A stretch of 64,000 bases of DNA from NCBI GenBank assembly GCA_963854835.1, contig OY978525.1, positions 111,117,417-111,181,416 of the forward strand, written 5' to 3'. The DNA comes from Megamerina dolium. Lineage: Eukaryota; Arthropoda; Insecta; Diptera; Megamerinidae. The notes beneath the pieces were generated by a model that was not told the origin of the DNA, searched no databases, and worked only from the letters and a program-made list of their open reading frames with translations. Positions 48,009-61,499 of the stretch are shown one piece after another (within the stretch, counting starts at the first letter, position 1; the number at the start of each line of letters is the position of its first letter). Both the position numbers and the translations under genes were made by a program.

Positions 48009-50348
48009 TTAAATTTAATTTAAAACATTTTCTTTGAAGCCCCAGTCACTTATATTTCATCATCTGTTTGTTTGTTATTTTGTTTTTGCGCTGGTCTACT
48101 TCCTAGTCTTGTCCCTTCTTGAGTAATACACGAATGCCGCCAACTACTTGCTCCTAGGTATGCCTCGATTATCGGTTCTCAATTCAATATCGACTGTCAT
48201 ATATTTGAGTCATGTTATTTCTCTACACGAGCAATGTGTTCACGCTTGACAATGAACCTTATCTTCAGAATGTTTTCAAAAAGTGGCTTAAAAGAATCAC
48301 AACGTAGACTAACAAAACACGCCTTTTTGGGCTCTTTATAATATGGAAGAGAGCATTTCTGTCAAGTTTATGGAAACATTTAAGATCTTTCTTAAATAAA
48401 TTCCTAATTATTTTCTCTAATTCATATAATGATCATATACTTTTTCGAGATGTGAGTCAAGCTCATTGCAGATTTATTGTATAGAAGGTGATATTTATAA
48501 AATAATTGAATTTTTATGTCCACAAAAATACTATAATATATTCACTTTACAGCATTTTTTCATTGAAACATAAATTTATTTTTACTTTTGAACAAATTTT
48601 TGAAAGAGTTCTGATGCAGGTGAAGTTTCTCTTAGTTCCTACAAAATATTAATGTCTGCTAGATATTTAATTGGAAAGAAAATTTATAGCTGAAAATGCA
48701 TAATCCAATTTCTAATGATGAAATCAATATTTATTCAGCATCTAAACCTTCATATTTCCACTTGTAGACACATATATGATACTTTGTCATCGATATATGT
48801 AAAAGATTGAATAGACAAACTTGTCTTATTGCCTTCTATGTAAGTATAAGATGATCGCTTCTCCTCCACAGATTACAGATAAATCATATTTTTTTTTTAT
48901 GTATATACTCATATTATACATTACACATATATATTTTTGACAAATTTTTCCCATACATATCGCTTTCATCTATTTTCAATCAAACAATGACTAAAATCTC
49001 ATTCAGCATTTTTTGAAAAAAAAAAAAAAAACAAAAATTGTATGTATCTTTGTGAAATGCAAACAACAATTAAGTAGGCACCATGTAACAATGGCACACG
49101 CATAAGTACATACACACACACACACACAAACACTTAGAAAATACGCATATATATTGAAATCATCTTATAATGCTCACATGTGAGCGACCTGACCTATTGT
49201 CATTATAAATTAGTGCAATCAATCACATTCCAGCCAGCCAAACAGTCAGTGTTCACCTGATTCGGCAAAGAAATTAGTGTGTGTTTGTAAATGTATATGT
49301 GATATAAAGAAAAAAAAAAATTTTTTTTAAGATTTCGTTTACTATTGTTGCTGGTCTTTTTCATATCGGTTTCCATTTTTTTTTTTTTTTTCGTATACAT
49401 AAACTGAACAAATAAAACATCTTCTGCTCATCTTTACAATATGCGATGCCTTAATGTAGTAAAGTTCATTGGTGTAATTTATTTGAATGTGCGGGATGGA
49501 ATGAAAAACAAAAAAAAAAAAATTCATTAGGTTTTTTTACTTAATTTTTTTTTTTTTTTTTTTTTTTTGATACACCTTATGTGGACTGTTTTTTTTTTTT
49601 TTCTCTCTCATTTTTGTTCATTTCATAGATATCAATATGAATATATAGTACTTTGTTGAAGGCGAATTGTATTTTGAATTCCATACAAGTATACTCATAC
49701 TCATACTCATATACATGTTCCTATATGATGTTTATATGCATTGTAACTCCGCAGCATGCATCGACTGGTGACAAATTTGTTGCTAGCAAACAAATTAATC
49801 ATATAGCATGATAAATTGGCTACAAGCATTTATATATAAAATGTTTAAATGAGCATGTATGCGTACGTGAGTGCACAAATGAATCGGTTTTCTATGTGAT
49901 TACAAATGTACTTGTATGTATACACTCCCATGAGCATTTAAGCATTTAACAATCCGACAATGCAATGTCACTCACACATAACATTACATCGACAATAGAC
50001 AATAAAAAACGGAAATTAGACTTAATGCTGTGCTGTAGTGTATTCATTATTTTTTTTTTTTTTTTTTTAGTCTCTCAACACGTTTACCATTATTGAGATT
50101 TTTTTATTTTTTTATTTTTTGACTTTCATATTTCAATGCAATTAATTAATATGAGAATGTCATCTTTTAGTGAACATTTTAGTGAACAGTCTAGGCATTT
50201 CATATAAACATTTGTCTCGTTTAATCACTGATTATGTTAATCATTTTACGCCTATTTACCACCATCACATTCAATCGAAATCGAAATCGAAAGCGATAAA
50301 AATAGAAAGAGTCTTTCAATAAATGCCATTGCCATACCTAATGCATTT

Positions 50349-50392
<44 letters not shown>

Positions 50393-50770
50393 TTTAAACA
50401 TTTTTATATTTGTATTAATTATATTCTAATTAATCACAAACAAAACTTAATATTAATCTATATTCAACATGTTCGGTAGTTAGGTAGGTAGGTCTAATCT
50501 AATTTATTGAGTAGCCAAACAGGTGTACATTGAATGGAAAACAAATTTATATATGTAACGTATGTGTATAATATAATATTATTGTATCCAAAAAGATACT
50601 CTATGGAATGTGGCCAAGTATTGTGGGTTACCTAGTAATCAATGCTTACTAGATTAATACGAATATAATGTGTTAGTGGAGACATTCAAGTTGTTCAGAA
50701 AGAGAAAGAGTGGGTCAATTGAAAAAAACAAATCAACTTAGAATATAATTCAAACCTTTCGAATCGACTA
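47459..50770. other. AT-rich intergenic DNA
   Basis: No genes recognised. 47740-47826 shares sequence with 1040-1110. (ATTT)n at 47971-48006, (CA)n 49111-49128, T-runs at 49376-49391, 49543-49569 and 50051-50069, (AT)n 50353-50389, GTAG-type short repeat 50474-50492. Confidence 0.65.
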
Positions 50771-51445
50771 AATATAAAAATTTGTGAAAAAGGATCTTTA
50801 CCATAACTCTGTCTCCCGGCCATAGCAATATTAAGGGTAACCACAAGGCGGATGAATTTGCACGGCAATGTACGACAATGCCACTCCATTAGGACAAGGC
50901 GTTGGTCCCAATGTCATTGTCAAGTTACTAATAGATAGGTTTGCCATCGATGTCGCTATCATGCGTTGGAGACAAACCCCTAACTGTTTAAATAGTAGGC
51001 TAATGTGGCCGCAATGAAGTTTAAATCGAACTAAGCTACTTTTAAGATGTAATTGGCTGGACACCAGAAGAACAATTGGAATTCTAATTAACCATTGCCT
51101 TATTGGTAGGCACGCAAATAGACTAGGAGCACCATTTTACGATTATTGTAGAAACTGTCAGAATGTTGAAGATGAGGAAATCGTAGAACACCTCCTATGC
51201 GGGTGCATGGCTCTGTGCAGGAGGAGGTTCAATACGCTGCTCGGAATCGGCTCTCTTGACAACATCACGGAAAAATGCAAATATAAAACTTTACAAAGAT
51301 TATTTCGTTCATTAAATCCACAAGATGGTTTAGATAGAACCCAATGGGATAAGTATAAGCTTCAGTGGTATCAGAATGGGTCTTCAAATGGCCTAAGTGC
51401 GTCCGCAGGACAGCCATCCTACCTATCTACCTACCTACTGTAGCA
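50771..51445 (+). pseudogene. Non-LTR retrotransposon C-terminal fragment (RNase H end and zinc cluster)
   Basis: Plus-strand translation with frameshifts gives LSPGHSNIKGNHKADEFAR (C-terminal RNase H motif), WRQTPNCLNSRLMWP, WLDTRRTIGILINHCLIG, a Cys/His cluster YCRNCQNVEDEEIVEHLLCG, then LQRLFRSLNP and a CTAC-rich end (51414-51437). Several stops are present. It is the 3' end of an RNase H-bearing non-LTR element of a different lineage from the 6.3-kb copy. A SINE (51460-51822) lies directly downstream. Confidence 0.8.
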
Positions 51446-51459
51446 TAAAATCATAAAAT

Positions 51460-51822
51460 CATAAATAAAATATGTGGCACTTAAAGCCCCAAAGGGCTCA
51501 TTGGTCGAGCTTCTCTTCCATTACTGTTGTGCGTCTTAAATTTGGACAGTATTAGAAGGGACCTACTTATTTTAGCCGGTTCCGAACGGCAGAACACTTG
51601 TGACATCACTTTTTCTGAGCTTTGTCACATAGTTCTTTTTAGAAGCTTTTTCATGGCAAGTTGTTACTGTCGGAAGAATTGCCAATTGCTTGCCGACAGG
51701 TGGGTACCGTTCGAAAGAAAAATCTTTTCGATATTAAATTTGTTATGCATCAGCCGGGTATTGAACCACGACCTACAGCTCAGAAGGCGAACACACTAAC
51801 CACTGAGCTACGGCACCCACAC
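51460..51822 (-). repeat. Full-length SINE with 14-bp target duplication
   Basis: Minus-orientation copy, 363 bp, very close to the 3684-4044 unit, with both pol III boxes (A box complement AACCACTGAGCTA near 51797-51810). It is flanked by ATCATAAAATCATA at 51446-51459 and 51823-51836. Confidence 0.93.
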
Positions 51823-51836
51823 ATCATAAAATCATA

Positions 51837-52719
51837 TTGGCCAAATTTCTAGACTTCCAGTGACTCTATTATATGTTTCCAAAAAAAATTCTTGGCTGGA
51901 AATTTCATGATTTCCATCAATAGACGAAGTTATTGCAAGCATAAAGGGATATTTTGAAGACCTTGCTGAATCCTAATTTAATGATAGGATTACTGAAAAT
52001 ACAATGGACTATGTGGACTTAATTCAGGAGATGTAATATATTGGAAATTTAACATAGAATGCAACAATTCCCTGATTGACCTGATACTATACGGCAATAA
52101 CTGATTGTGGTACTGACTTCGGATAGATTGTTGAAAGAGCTCTAAGATGCAATATATTATCGCCAAAGATAGAGTCAGATATTCTCTTATTAAGTCTCGC
52201 TAGATTTGAATTGAGAAAGAATTAAATGTTTTAGTTGCTTAGCTATCGCTTTGATGCATTGTATTGCTTACTGCGTGAGAGCTGGTTATTTTCATATAAA
52301 ATCACACTAAAGTTGAGCTGGGAAAAATTTGATGTAAAATTTTCTACAAAATTGTACATTAAAATAATCAAGAAATACTTTAAAATTAATATTCATTGAA
52401 ACGACATTTTTTCCAAAAGAAAAATGAAATCATTCAACTATTTTTGACGGGTTCTTGGCTCTTCAGTTTATTTCAAAATTTCCAAAATGCCGTCATGTGG
52501 TCATGTTGCTGTAAAATTTGTGAAATATGTATTATCGGCTTTTATTACTTATTGACATAGAAATTATAAAAAAAAAAACGACTTCTTTGCCAACCACATT
52601 AGTGCAACTCGAACGGATTACCAATTTTGACAATATCAAAGAATAACAGTTAAAAACCCTTAGAAATTGTATATAAATTCCTTTAGCTATTGCAGCAAGT
52701 GTTTGAGGATCATATGTAG
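51837..52719. other. Intergenic, nothing recognised
   Basis: No coding match or clear repeat. Confidence 0.5.
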
Positions 52720-53133
52720 AATATTCTGGCCTAACACTATTTCCAATGAAGCACTATGGCATCTAACGAACGAAGAGCCTATACTGAATATAGCTTGAAT
52801 GGAACCCGCAAGGGAGCAGATGCCGCGGACGGCCAAAAAAACACTTGAAGAAGGTCAACCCTGCGGGAACCAGCTGATATGTGTGATGGAGAAGTCTTGT
52901 GGAGGCGAGAAATAAAACAAACAAAAATTATAACAACTATGGGTACCTACCAAAGATCTCGTTTGGTCGCAGTGCCCGTAACTCTTGTGGTTGGCCACCA
53001 CAGGTATCAGCTATAGGGCTCATATCCTCTAACAGACCTTGGTCTGGTTTCGCGGGGTCCACTTGAGGAACAAGGATTATGTCCTTGTTCCAACGTCACG
53101 TTTTCTTTTGCTTGATTGATTGATTGATTGATG
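52720..53133 (+). pseudogene. RTE-like LINE 3' fragment with (TTGA)n tail
   Basis: The plus strand has the blocks TISNEALWHLTNEEPI and, after a frameshift, EWNPQGSRCRGRPKK, which match the C-terminal domain of a common insect endonuclease/RT LINE. They are followed by a GC-richer non-coding segment ending in TGATTGATTGATTGATTGAT (near 53111-53132), the expected simple-repeat 3' tail. Everything upstream is missing. Confidence 0.65.
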
Positions 53134-54180
53134 GTTACCTTTCCTTAAGCAGAGTATTAACTCAATCAATATTGAAGCGCAACGTTGCGACAAGAATATA
53201 CATTTTCTTATCCATCAAATGGACTACACAAATTTAGAATAGAGCCTGTTAAAGATGAAGAAGCCTCACTGAAATTGACCACATAGTGGAATAACCCCAC
53301 AAGTATTCTGGGTATTTCTACTAAGGCAGAGCACTTTAAAATGATAAGTAAATAATAAAAAATCTTTTCAGCTAAGGCTTAATGCCTTTATGAGACCTCA
53401 AGGAGCCATAAGGCTGTTGTAGTAGATTCTTTCCTACAATCGCAAATCGCAATACTCTTCTGAAATCAAACATTTGAAAACATTTCTGTTAAAAACTAAT
53501 ATGAAAAACTATAATATAAAAAACATGTAAATTATGCTGAATAGAAAATTAAGCAATTATCAAAAATGATTATATGCAGAACGAATCTAACAAATTAAAT
53601 ATTTAACGAATTTATTAATAAATTAAATTATTTCACCCAATATAAATTAACTCTCTATGCAATTAAAGAGTAGCAATATAAAAAAAAAACTAAACTAAAA
53701 AGAAAAAAAAGAAGAACACAAACCAAAAAAGATGCACAACACAATCTAAATTTAATTTGAAATCTTTTATTTGAGTTCAGCAATCAATTGAAACTCTTAA
53801 AGCGCAACGAAATGAAATATAATATAATCAAATAGCATGATGACCGCTGATGTTGTTTAATGATCAACAAAAAGCATTCTGTATATTGTATGTATATATA
53901 CATATGTTTATATGCATTATCTACTATACATACTGCTACCGTTGGTCCATTATGGGTACACTGTTTGAAATTATGTATATCTACTTGTACAAGAGTAAAT
54001 GAGGCAAGACGTCAAATCAGTATGGATACTGATGATTATCATGATGAATTTGGAAGCGTAAAATGAAAATTGGTGAACAGTATGAGACATTATGATAAGA
54101 TATTGAGAAATGATCTTTGTAGATATGAAAAATCAAGTATTAAGTAATCGATAAAGTTGCCATATAATAAGTGATTGGAG
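53134..54180. other. AT-rich intergenic DNA
   Basis: No genes or clear repeats. Confidence 0.5.
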
Positions 54181-54385
54181 TATGAGAATTAGTGCTCGTT
54201 CACCCCAGTAATGTGACTACGAATGGACGAATGTAGTTTTTTTCATACAATGTCACTGAAATTGTTCAAATTTTAAACCGTCCCATCTAGGAGAACAATA
54301 TTTGGTACGCAACTTAATCCAAGAGTCAATAATAATGTTGCTAGAAATGGCAGAATCACTATCACTATTTAATGTGACTCAAAAA
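54181..54385. repeat. Diverged monomer(s) of the 155-bp family
   Basis: Contains TTAAACCGTCCCATCTAGG, AGAACAATATTTGGTACGC and CACTATTTAATGTGACTC, in the order of the motifs in the 15.2-16.5 kb array. Confidence 0.5.
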
Positions 54386-54648
54386 ATGTTTTCTGAGTAA
54401 GAAAAACTTTGTAAAAATGATTTTTTGAAATTATAATTAAAAATTAATTTTTTTAAAAAGATAATTCCTAAATATTTCTTAATTCTAAGCTATATTTTGA
54501 TATTTTTTTTTTATATTAGTCGTCTGCTCACTGTATTATAATTATAAATGCTCTAGTATTTTTCTTTAAAAATCGACTAAAATATGAAGTAGGGTTTATA
54601 TATATAAACATACAAAACCGTATATCTGGTAGATTATCTTATGATCAT

Positions 54649-54694
54649 GACGTTTGACGTTTTGACGTTTTGACGTTTGACGATTTGACGTTTT
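54649..54694. repeat. Short TGACGTTT minisatellite
   Basis: Six tandem 8-9-bp units, five containing TGACGTTT and one TGACGATT. Confidence 0.85.
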
Positions 54695-54793
54695 CTGTAT
54701 TTCCATTGACCCAACACTGTACTTATGAAAGTCAGTACAATATAGTATTCTATACCTTGTGCTTTCCACCCTTGAGTTCATTTGTTATATATA

Positions 54794-55924
54794 CGAGTTC
54801 AGTACCAGAACTACCCGACCTAACAAAGAAAACACAAAAAATTTGGGCAAAATTTTTCTCAAGCAATTTTTTCAAATTCAGAAATAGAAAATAATCCGAA
54901 GGAGCTAAATCTGGCGAATAAGGTGCGTGCTGATGAATTAATTCGAACTTTAACTCATTGATTTTTGCCGTCGCAATAGCGGATGTGTGAACTGGTGCAT
55001 TGTCTTGAAGAAACAACACTTTCTTTACCGCCAAATGCGGACTTTTTTTTTTTTTAAATTTCATCACTTAAACAAATTAGCATAATACTTGGCGTTGATT
55101 CTTTTTCCTTTTTGAAGTGAAATCAATAAAAATTATCCCAAGTGCATCCCAAAAAAACAGACGCCATAACTTTGCCTGCAAATGGAACTGTCTTCGCCTT
55201 CTGTGGACATGATTCTCCCCTTTCAGTCCTCTGTTTTGACTGCTCCATTGAATCAGGACCCATGGTGGAGCCATGTCCATGTCATCCATGGTTACGAATC
55301 GATGCAAAACATCGGATTTATTATTGTGAAACAACGCCAAACACTCCATAAAAACATCTTCACGACGTTGTTTTTGTTCTATTGTGAGCAAAGGGCGTAC
55401 CCATCTTGCACACAGCTTTTTCATCTTCAAATTTTCGGTCAATATACGATATATATTGCACTTTTTGAAATGCCTGTAATTTCACCCAGTTCACGCACCT
55501 TCAGCCGGCGATCAGCCAATACCATTTTGTGGATTTTCTTAACCCTTTTTGGTGTGGTCACCTCAATTGGTTGACCACTACGGTGTTCGTCTTGGCAGCT
55601 CATACGACCCCGTTTATTTTATGGTCGAAAAAAAAGGAACAGACTCCCCCAGAGTAGAATCTAGTTTCGCTTTAATATTCGTTAGACTGAGACCTTTCAA
55701 ATGAAAGTATTGAATTACATAAGGGTGACCAATTTTTTCCATATTTCCAAATTCACAGAGTTCGTTAACTTTCAATGGCTTCAAAAAAATACTAAACAAC
55801 GTGGCGCCTTGAAACTTTAAACATATATTTTATAAGGTTGTCACTTTTCACCAAAGTAATTTTTTTTTTTCGAACTACTGCCGACATCTATATAGCAGGT
55901 CGGGTAGTTTTGGGACAGCCCTCG
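54794..55924 (-). mobile_element. Mariner element, second copy, defective, both ends present
   Basis: Inverted repeats CGAGTTCAGTACCAGAACTA (54794) and CGAGGGCTGTCCCAAAACTA (complement, ending 55924) are flanked by TA (54792-54793, 55925-55926). Minus-strand transposase pieces cover the N-terminus (IGHPYVIQYFHLKGLSLT), MKKLCARWV and LLTIEQKQRREDV, then TMDD at the first catalytic site (followed by decay), QDNAPVHTSAIATAKI (second Asp) and APYSPDLAPSDYFLF (third Asp), giving a D,D34D layout. The C-terminal end is deleted after KKLLEKNFAQI. Frameshifts and the deletion make it inactive. Confidence 0.92.
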
Positions 55925-57746
55925 TATGAACGCACTTGCTCAATCATTTGATTGAAGTTTACATATTTGTGGCATTTATTTTCTATTAATTTTATTATTA
56001 TTATTATTATAATAATTTTTTTTTTTTTGTATGTTTATTTTTCATCAAAAGCACCAACATGCATATGAGCTACGAGTATTGGATGAGTCTTAAATCGCAT
56101 ATATGAATATATTCGACTATATACTATATATATATATATAGTGTAATTTATTACGATCGATTCAATAAGAAATGTGTAAAATCGAAAAACAACAATCATA
56201 AACCATCAACAAAAATCAAGTGCCCATCAAAAAGTGATAAAGTGGAAAGAAGTGATGAGGCCCTTTTTCGGCATTTTTATGATTTTTCGAAATTTTCTAT
56301 AGAATTTTCATGCTCATACCTAAATTGTTCCTGTTGTTGTTTTTTATTATTTTATTACTATGTAACATAGAGATTTTGATATTTTTTTTTTTTTTTATTC
56401 ATATGCATATATATGCTGAATATATATGTAGGGTACTTGTATATGATGCTCAAAATTAAAATCATTTCAATTCAACTCCTTTATTTTTCTATAAGCAAAT
56501 GAATAGTTACTACTTTAGCTTTCTCTTTCACATGTATGACGATGATGATGATGAACCTTTTTCATTATTATTATTTTGAACAGACTATGCCATCTATTGT
56601 TTGCCATTGTAAATGCCATTTTGTCTAAGACAGGATCGTCTATTTTTTTTTTTTTATTATCATTTTATCTTTATTCAATGTATTTTTTGTATTTTAAAAA
56701 AAAATTTTTTTTATTATTTTTTTTTTGTTTTTTTTTTTTTTGTTACCTCAACTAATCCAAAATGTTTTATTTTGATAATTTTGTGTCAATTTAGGAATCA
56801 ATAAAAAAATTGTTCAATCTACTCATCTACCTACTCGTCTACATTTTGTGGCATCGAGTGAAAGTAGAAGTTTTTTTTTACAAAAGAATTTTCATCAGCT
56901 CAAAATGTGTTTGTGATTTTAAAAGAAAACTTAAATAAAGAAACAAATTAAATATGAAAAAATACAAATAAATAATACGCACACACATTTTTCCTTTTTC
57001 TACTTCTTCTTCTTCTTCTTTCTCTTTATAACTCTCAATGGTAATGGTTGAATATATATATATTTTTATTTAACATAACAAAGCAAAGCAATTTTTTAAT
57101 GCTACGACTATTTAATCGATATACCTACATAAAAGTTGCATTGTTTCGCTCTACCATATTGGTGTTAAAATTAAGATTTTTCTTTTTTATTTTCCTCAAA
57201 TTTTATTACCATCACAATAATTCATAAGTTTTTCATTGATAATAAGTATGAGCATGAGGTAGCATGGTCGTGAGAGATTTTTTCAGAAACAATATATATT
57301 TCACAATACCAATTTTGTATCTAAATAACTATTGGATTTTATGTTATGTTTTTTTTTTTTTTCTTTTTCTTTCCACTTCATTAATACACGATACATAGTG
57401 TATATATTGAACATTGTTCATTTGTTGAATTCATTTTTTATGTTCTACATATATGTATGTATATTGTACATGTAAACGTACAGCTAGTAAGTATATATTA
57501 AATTTAGATTTTTAGTGTTGCGACCCAAATTCTCCAAATTAGTTTTAGACTTACGATCCAAAAATAACACACAAAAATAAATCAAGCATTATGAAGAAGC
57601 TCAACTATTTTACGATGATATTATTATGTCGCATATAAGTGACTAACATGAATTAAGGTCGAATGAATGAATGCCACAAATTGTTGGAAAATAATGTCGA
57701 ATAGATATAATTTTGCGAGTACCAGTACTTAGAACTTTAATCTATT
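55925..57746. other. AT-rich intergenic DNA
   Basis: No genes. T-runs at 56023-56036, 56381-56396 and 56643-56656, (GAT)n near 56538-56553, (CTT)n 57004-57021. Confidence 0.65.
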
Positions 57747-59343
57747 TACTTACTTATGTGGCCATAACAACTGAATATCGATTTAGGCCGAATATAGCAT
57801 GCTTCGTCAGTCACCTCTGTTCTTCGCAAGCTGATGCCAGTTAGAAATTTCAAGCGCCGTAAGGTTTTCCAGTACTTGGTCTTTCCATCGGAGGTTAGGT
57901 CTTCCTCTTCTTCTGCGTCATCCTCCAGCGGGTTCCGAATATAACACCTTCTTAGCTGGAGCGTGCTCTTCCATTCGCTCGACATGACCTAGCCAGCGCA
58001 GACGCTGGATTTTGATGCGCTTTACTATGTCAATATTAGCATACAGCTCATACAGCTCATGGTTGTACCTTATTTGATACTCGCCACCAATGCAAATAGG
58101 TCCAAAGATCTTGGGTAGAACTTTTCACTCGAAAACTCCAAGCATTCTCTCATCTGAGGTGGAAATTGTTCAAGCTTCAGCGCTATATGTAAGGTCAGGC
58201 ATGATGAGAGACTTGTAGAGTGTAGTTTTCGTTCTTCGAGAGGGGGCTCGACTTCTCAATTGCTTGCTCAGCCCAAAGTAACACCTTTTTTCAAGAGTGA
58301 TCCTTCGCAATATCTCCAGGCTGATGTCATTATTGCTGTTAATGGTGGTTCCAAGATAGACAAAGTCCCTTACTACTTCAAAAGCGTAGTTGTCAACAGT
58401 GACACACTGTCCAAGACGCCGGAACTCTTTCTTTGTTGACACTAGATACTTCGTCTTGCCCTCGCTCACCGTAAGACCCATTCGACGCGACTCTCTTTAT
58501 AACGCTGAGAATGCTGCACTGACTGTTCGCGTGTTCATACCGATTATGTCAATATCGTCGGCATACGCTAACAGCATGACACTTTTGTTGAAGATACTGA
58601 AATTATGCTGTAGATCAGCAGCTCGTATTATTTTCTCCATAATAAGATTGAAAAAGTCACGCGATAAGGAATCACCTTGTCTGAAACCCCGTTCGGTATT
58701 AAACGGTGCGGAGAGGTCCTTCCCAATGTTCACTGTACAACGGGAGTTATGTAGTGTCAGTCTACAAAGTCGAAAGAGCTTTGCAGGAATACCGAACTCA
58801 GACATTGTTGCGTAGAGGTAATCTCTTACCTCAGTCCGGTAAGAACGTTTTTATAATCAACAAATTTAATGGTGTGTGTCGATCTGTTTTTCTTGGGTCT
58901 TCTCCAGGATTTGGCGTAGTGTGAAATGTTGGTCGATAGTAGATAGTCGGGTGGTAGTACATCAACACCATCATCTGTAATTGGGGTTATCGGGCAATTT
59001 CCTCAGGGTTTTTCTGTAGGCGGCATCTTTCTCTGCGGTAGCGTCGCGACACTCCTGATCATGCCACTCATTCCTCAGAGGCCGGTAGTAATCGATTACC
59101 TCCTCGGCAGCAGTAGTCATGGAGTGGAATATATGTGTCCACCGGGCGAATGTATCATCAAGTGTTCTGCATAAGCAGATCCGATAGTCGAGTGGCAAAT
59201 GCATCTGCCATCTCTGGTGATAGCAGTTTACTGACATCGAGCTTTCTCTGTGTGGGACTTCACTTGTTATTTGCGACACAGAAACGTGTGCGCACCATAG
59301 CTGCAACAAGGTAGTGATCCGAGTCAATGTTACCACCACGGAT
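57747..59343 (-). mobile_element. Endonuclease/RT LINE (RTE-like), longest copy, YADD retained
   Basis: From right to left on the minus strand: the end of an APE-type endonuclease with GGNIDSDHYLVAA (SDH motif, about 59300-59340), a linker RNEWHDQECRDATAEKDAAY, a deletion of part of the RT N-terminus, ILEKTQENQIDTHH, the RT core FNTERGFRQGDSLSRDFFN, LLAYADDIDIIGMNT (catalytic YADD, near 58548-58590), SEGKTKYLVST, FVYLGTTINSNNDISLEI, RTKTTLYKSLIM and the RGRP-type C-terminal domain. The 3' end GTTATGGCCACATAAGTAAG is at left. Frameshifts inactivate it. It is the same family as 8622-9414. Confidence 0.88.
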
Positions 59344-59574
59344 CGATTTCATTCGATTTCATTCAATTCAGAATAAGTAATTAATAAGTAATTGTTATGT
59401 CATCATCGTACCTTCTTCATTTTCTTACAAAGCAGCCATTAGCATTGTGGAAAATCCTAGAGATTATGATAAATATATAATACCATTCGTAAAATGATTT
59501 TCAAGAAGAATATTTTTAGAGTTTCTAGAAAAAAATGCAAGACTAGTAGCAGTAAAATGTTTCAAGTCCTTTTA
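59344..59574. other. Spacer between two LINE fragments
   Basis: AT-rich; an imperfect ATTCGATTTCATTC duplication near 59348-59370 marks the 5' junction of the LINE to its left. Confidence 0.45.
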
Positions 59575-59875
59575 GTTTTTATCCACGGCTTTCATCGACA
59601 CAGCGTCGCCAAAAGCCTTTGGGTTTACCTCTTCTAATTTCGATTCTACTTCTTTGCAGTGTATGAGGGAGCCACGTCCATTTTCATTCTCTAATTTCTG
59701 ATGCGATTAGTTTTTGATGACAGCGTTTGTCCAGATCAACATTAGCTATCCAGTTGTCCGGCCACCAAGCGCCATATAATGGTGTCTTAGACCTCGGTTT
59801 ACAAACACCTGGAGCTTTTGGACAACTTCAGATGTGAGACATGGCAGAAATTTTAGTTTTTCTGGTGATATTTGA
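59575..59875 (-). pseudogene. Second RTE-like LINE C-terminal fragment
   Basis: Minus-strand translation with frameshifts gives LQVFVNRGLRHHY, WWPDNWIANVDLDKRCHQKL, IASEIRE.KWTWLPHTLQ and PKGFWRRCVDE, the pattern of the C-terminal region of the endonuclease/RT LINE seen at 52720-53133. Upstream and downstream parts are missing. Confidence 0.7.
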
Positions 59876-60254
59876 CATGGAAGGTTATATAGTGCGGACA
59901 TTGCCCGATTGGACGAATATCAAAATCATAGTGACCTTATAAGAATATTGCTTCTTTTCCGTGCAAAAACTGAATCTATTCAATGTTAGTGTATGTGATT
60001 ACTGAGCAAGTAGCAACAGTAGTAGAATTCTCTACATTATTTGTGGGTACTCAGGTTCATAGCCATGCCAAATCAAATGTTTCAAGTTTGTCCGAAAATT
60101 TCTAAGAACTTTCCGTTAAGGTTTACTCCGTATAAAAAAGTGAAAATGGCTAGTAAGCAAGAACTTTTGCTGAGATACCTTTTGCTATTTAATAATGTGC
60201 TTGGCATCTTAACAAAAACATATCACAAATTATGATTTACTTCACTATGAATGT

Positions 60255-60303
60255 CTGGCCTAAGTGTGTTCTCTCAGAGAGAGGGCAACCACATAACCTA
60301 ACT
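60255..60303 (+). repeat. SINE tail fragment (subfamily of the 27.1-kb copy)
   Basis: GGCCTAAGTGTGTTCTCTCA, then GAGAGAGGGCAACCACATAA and CCTAAC match the distinctive tail of the SINE at 27105-27515. Confidence 0.75.

Positions 60304-61499
<1,196 letters not shown>

Noticed and set aside
58390..58815. 141-codon plus-strand ORF
   Set aside because: Antisense shadow of the LINE reverse transcriptase on the minus strand, which has clear RT motifs.
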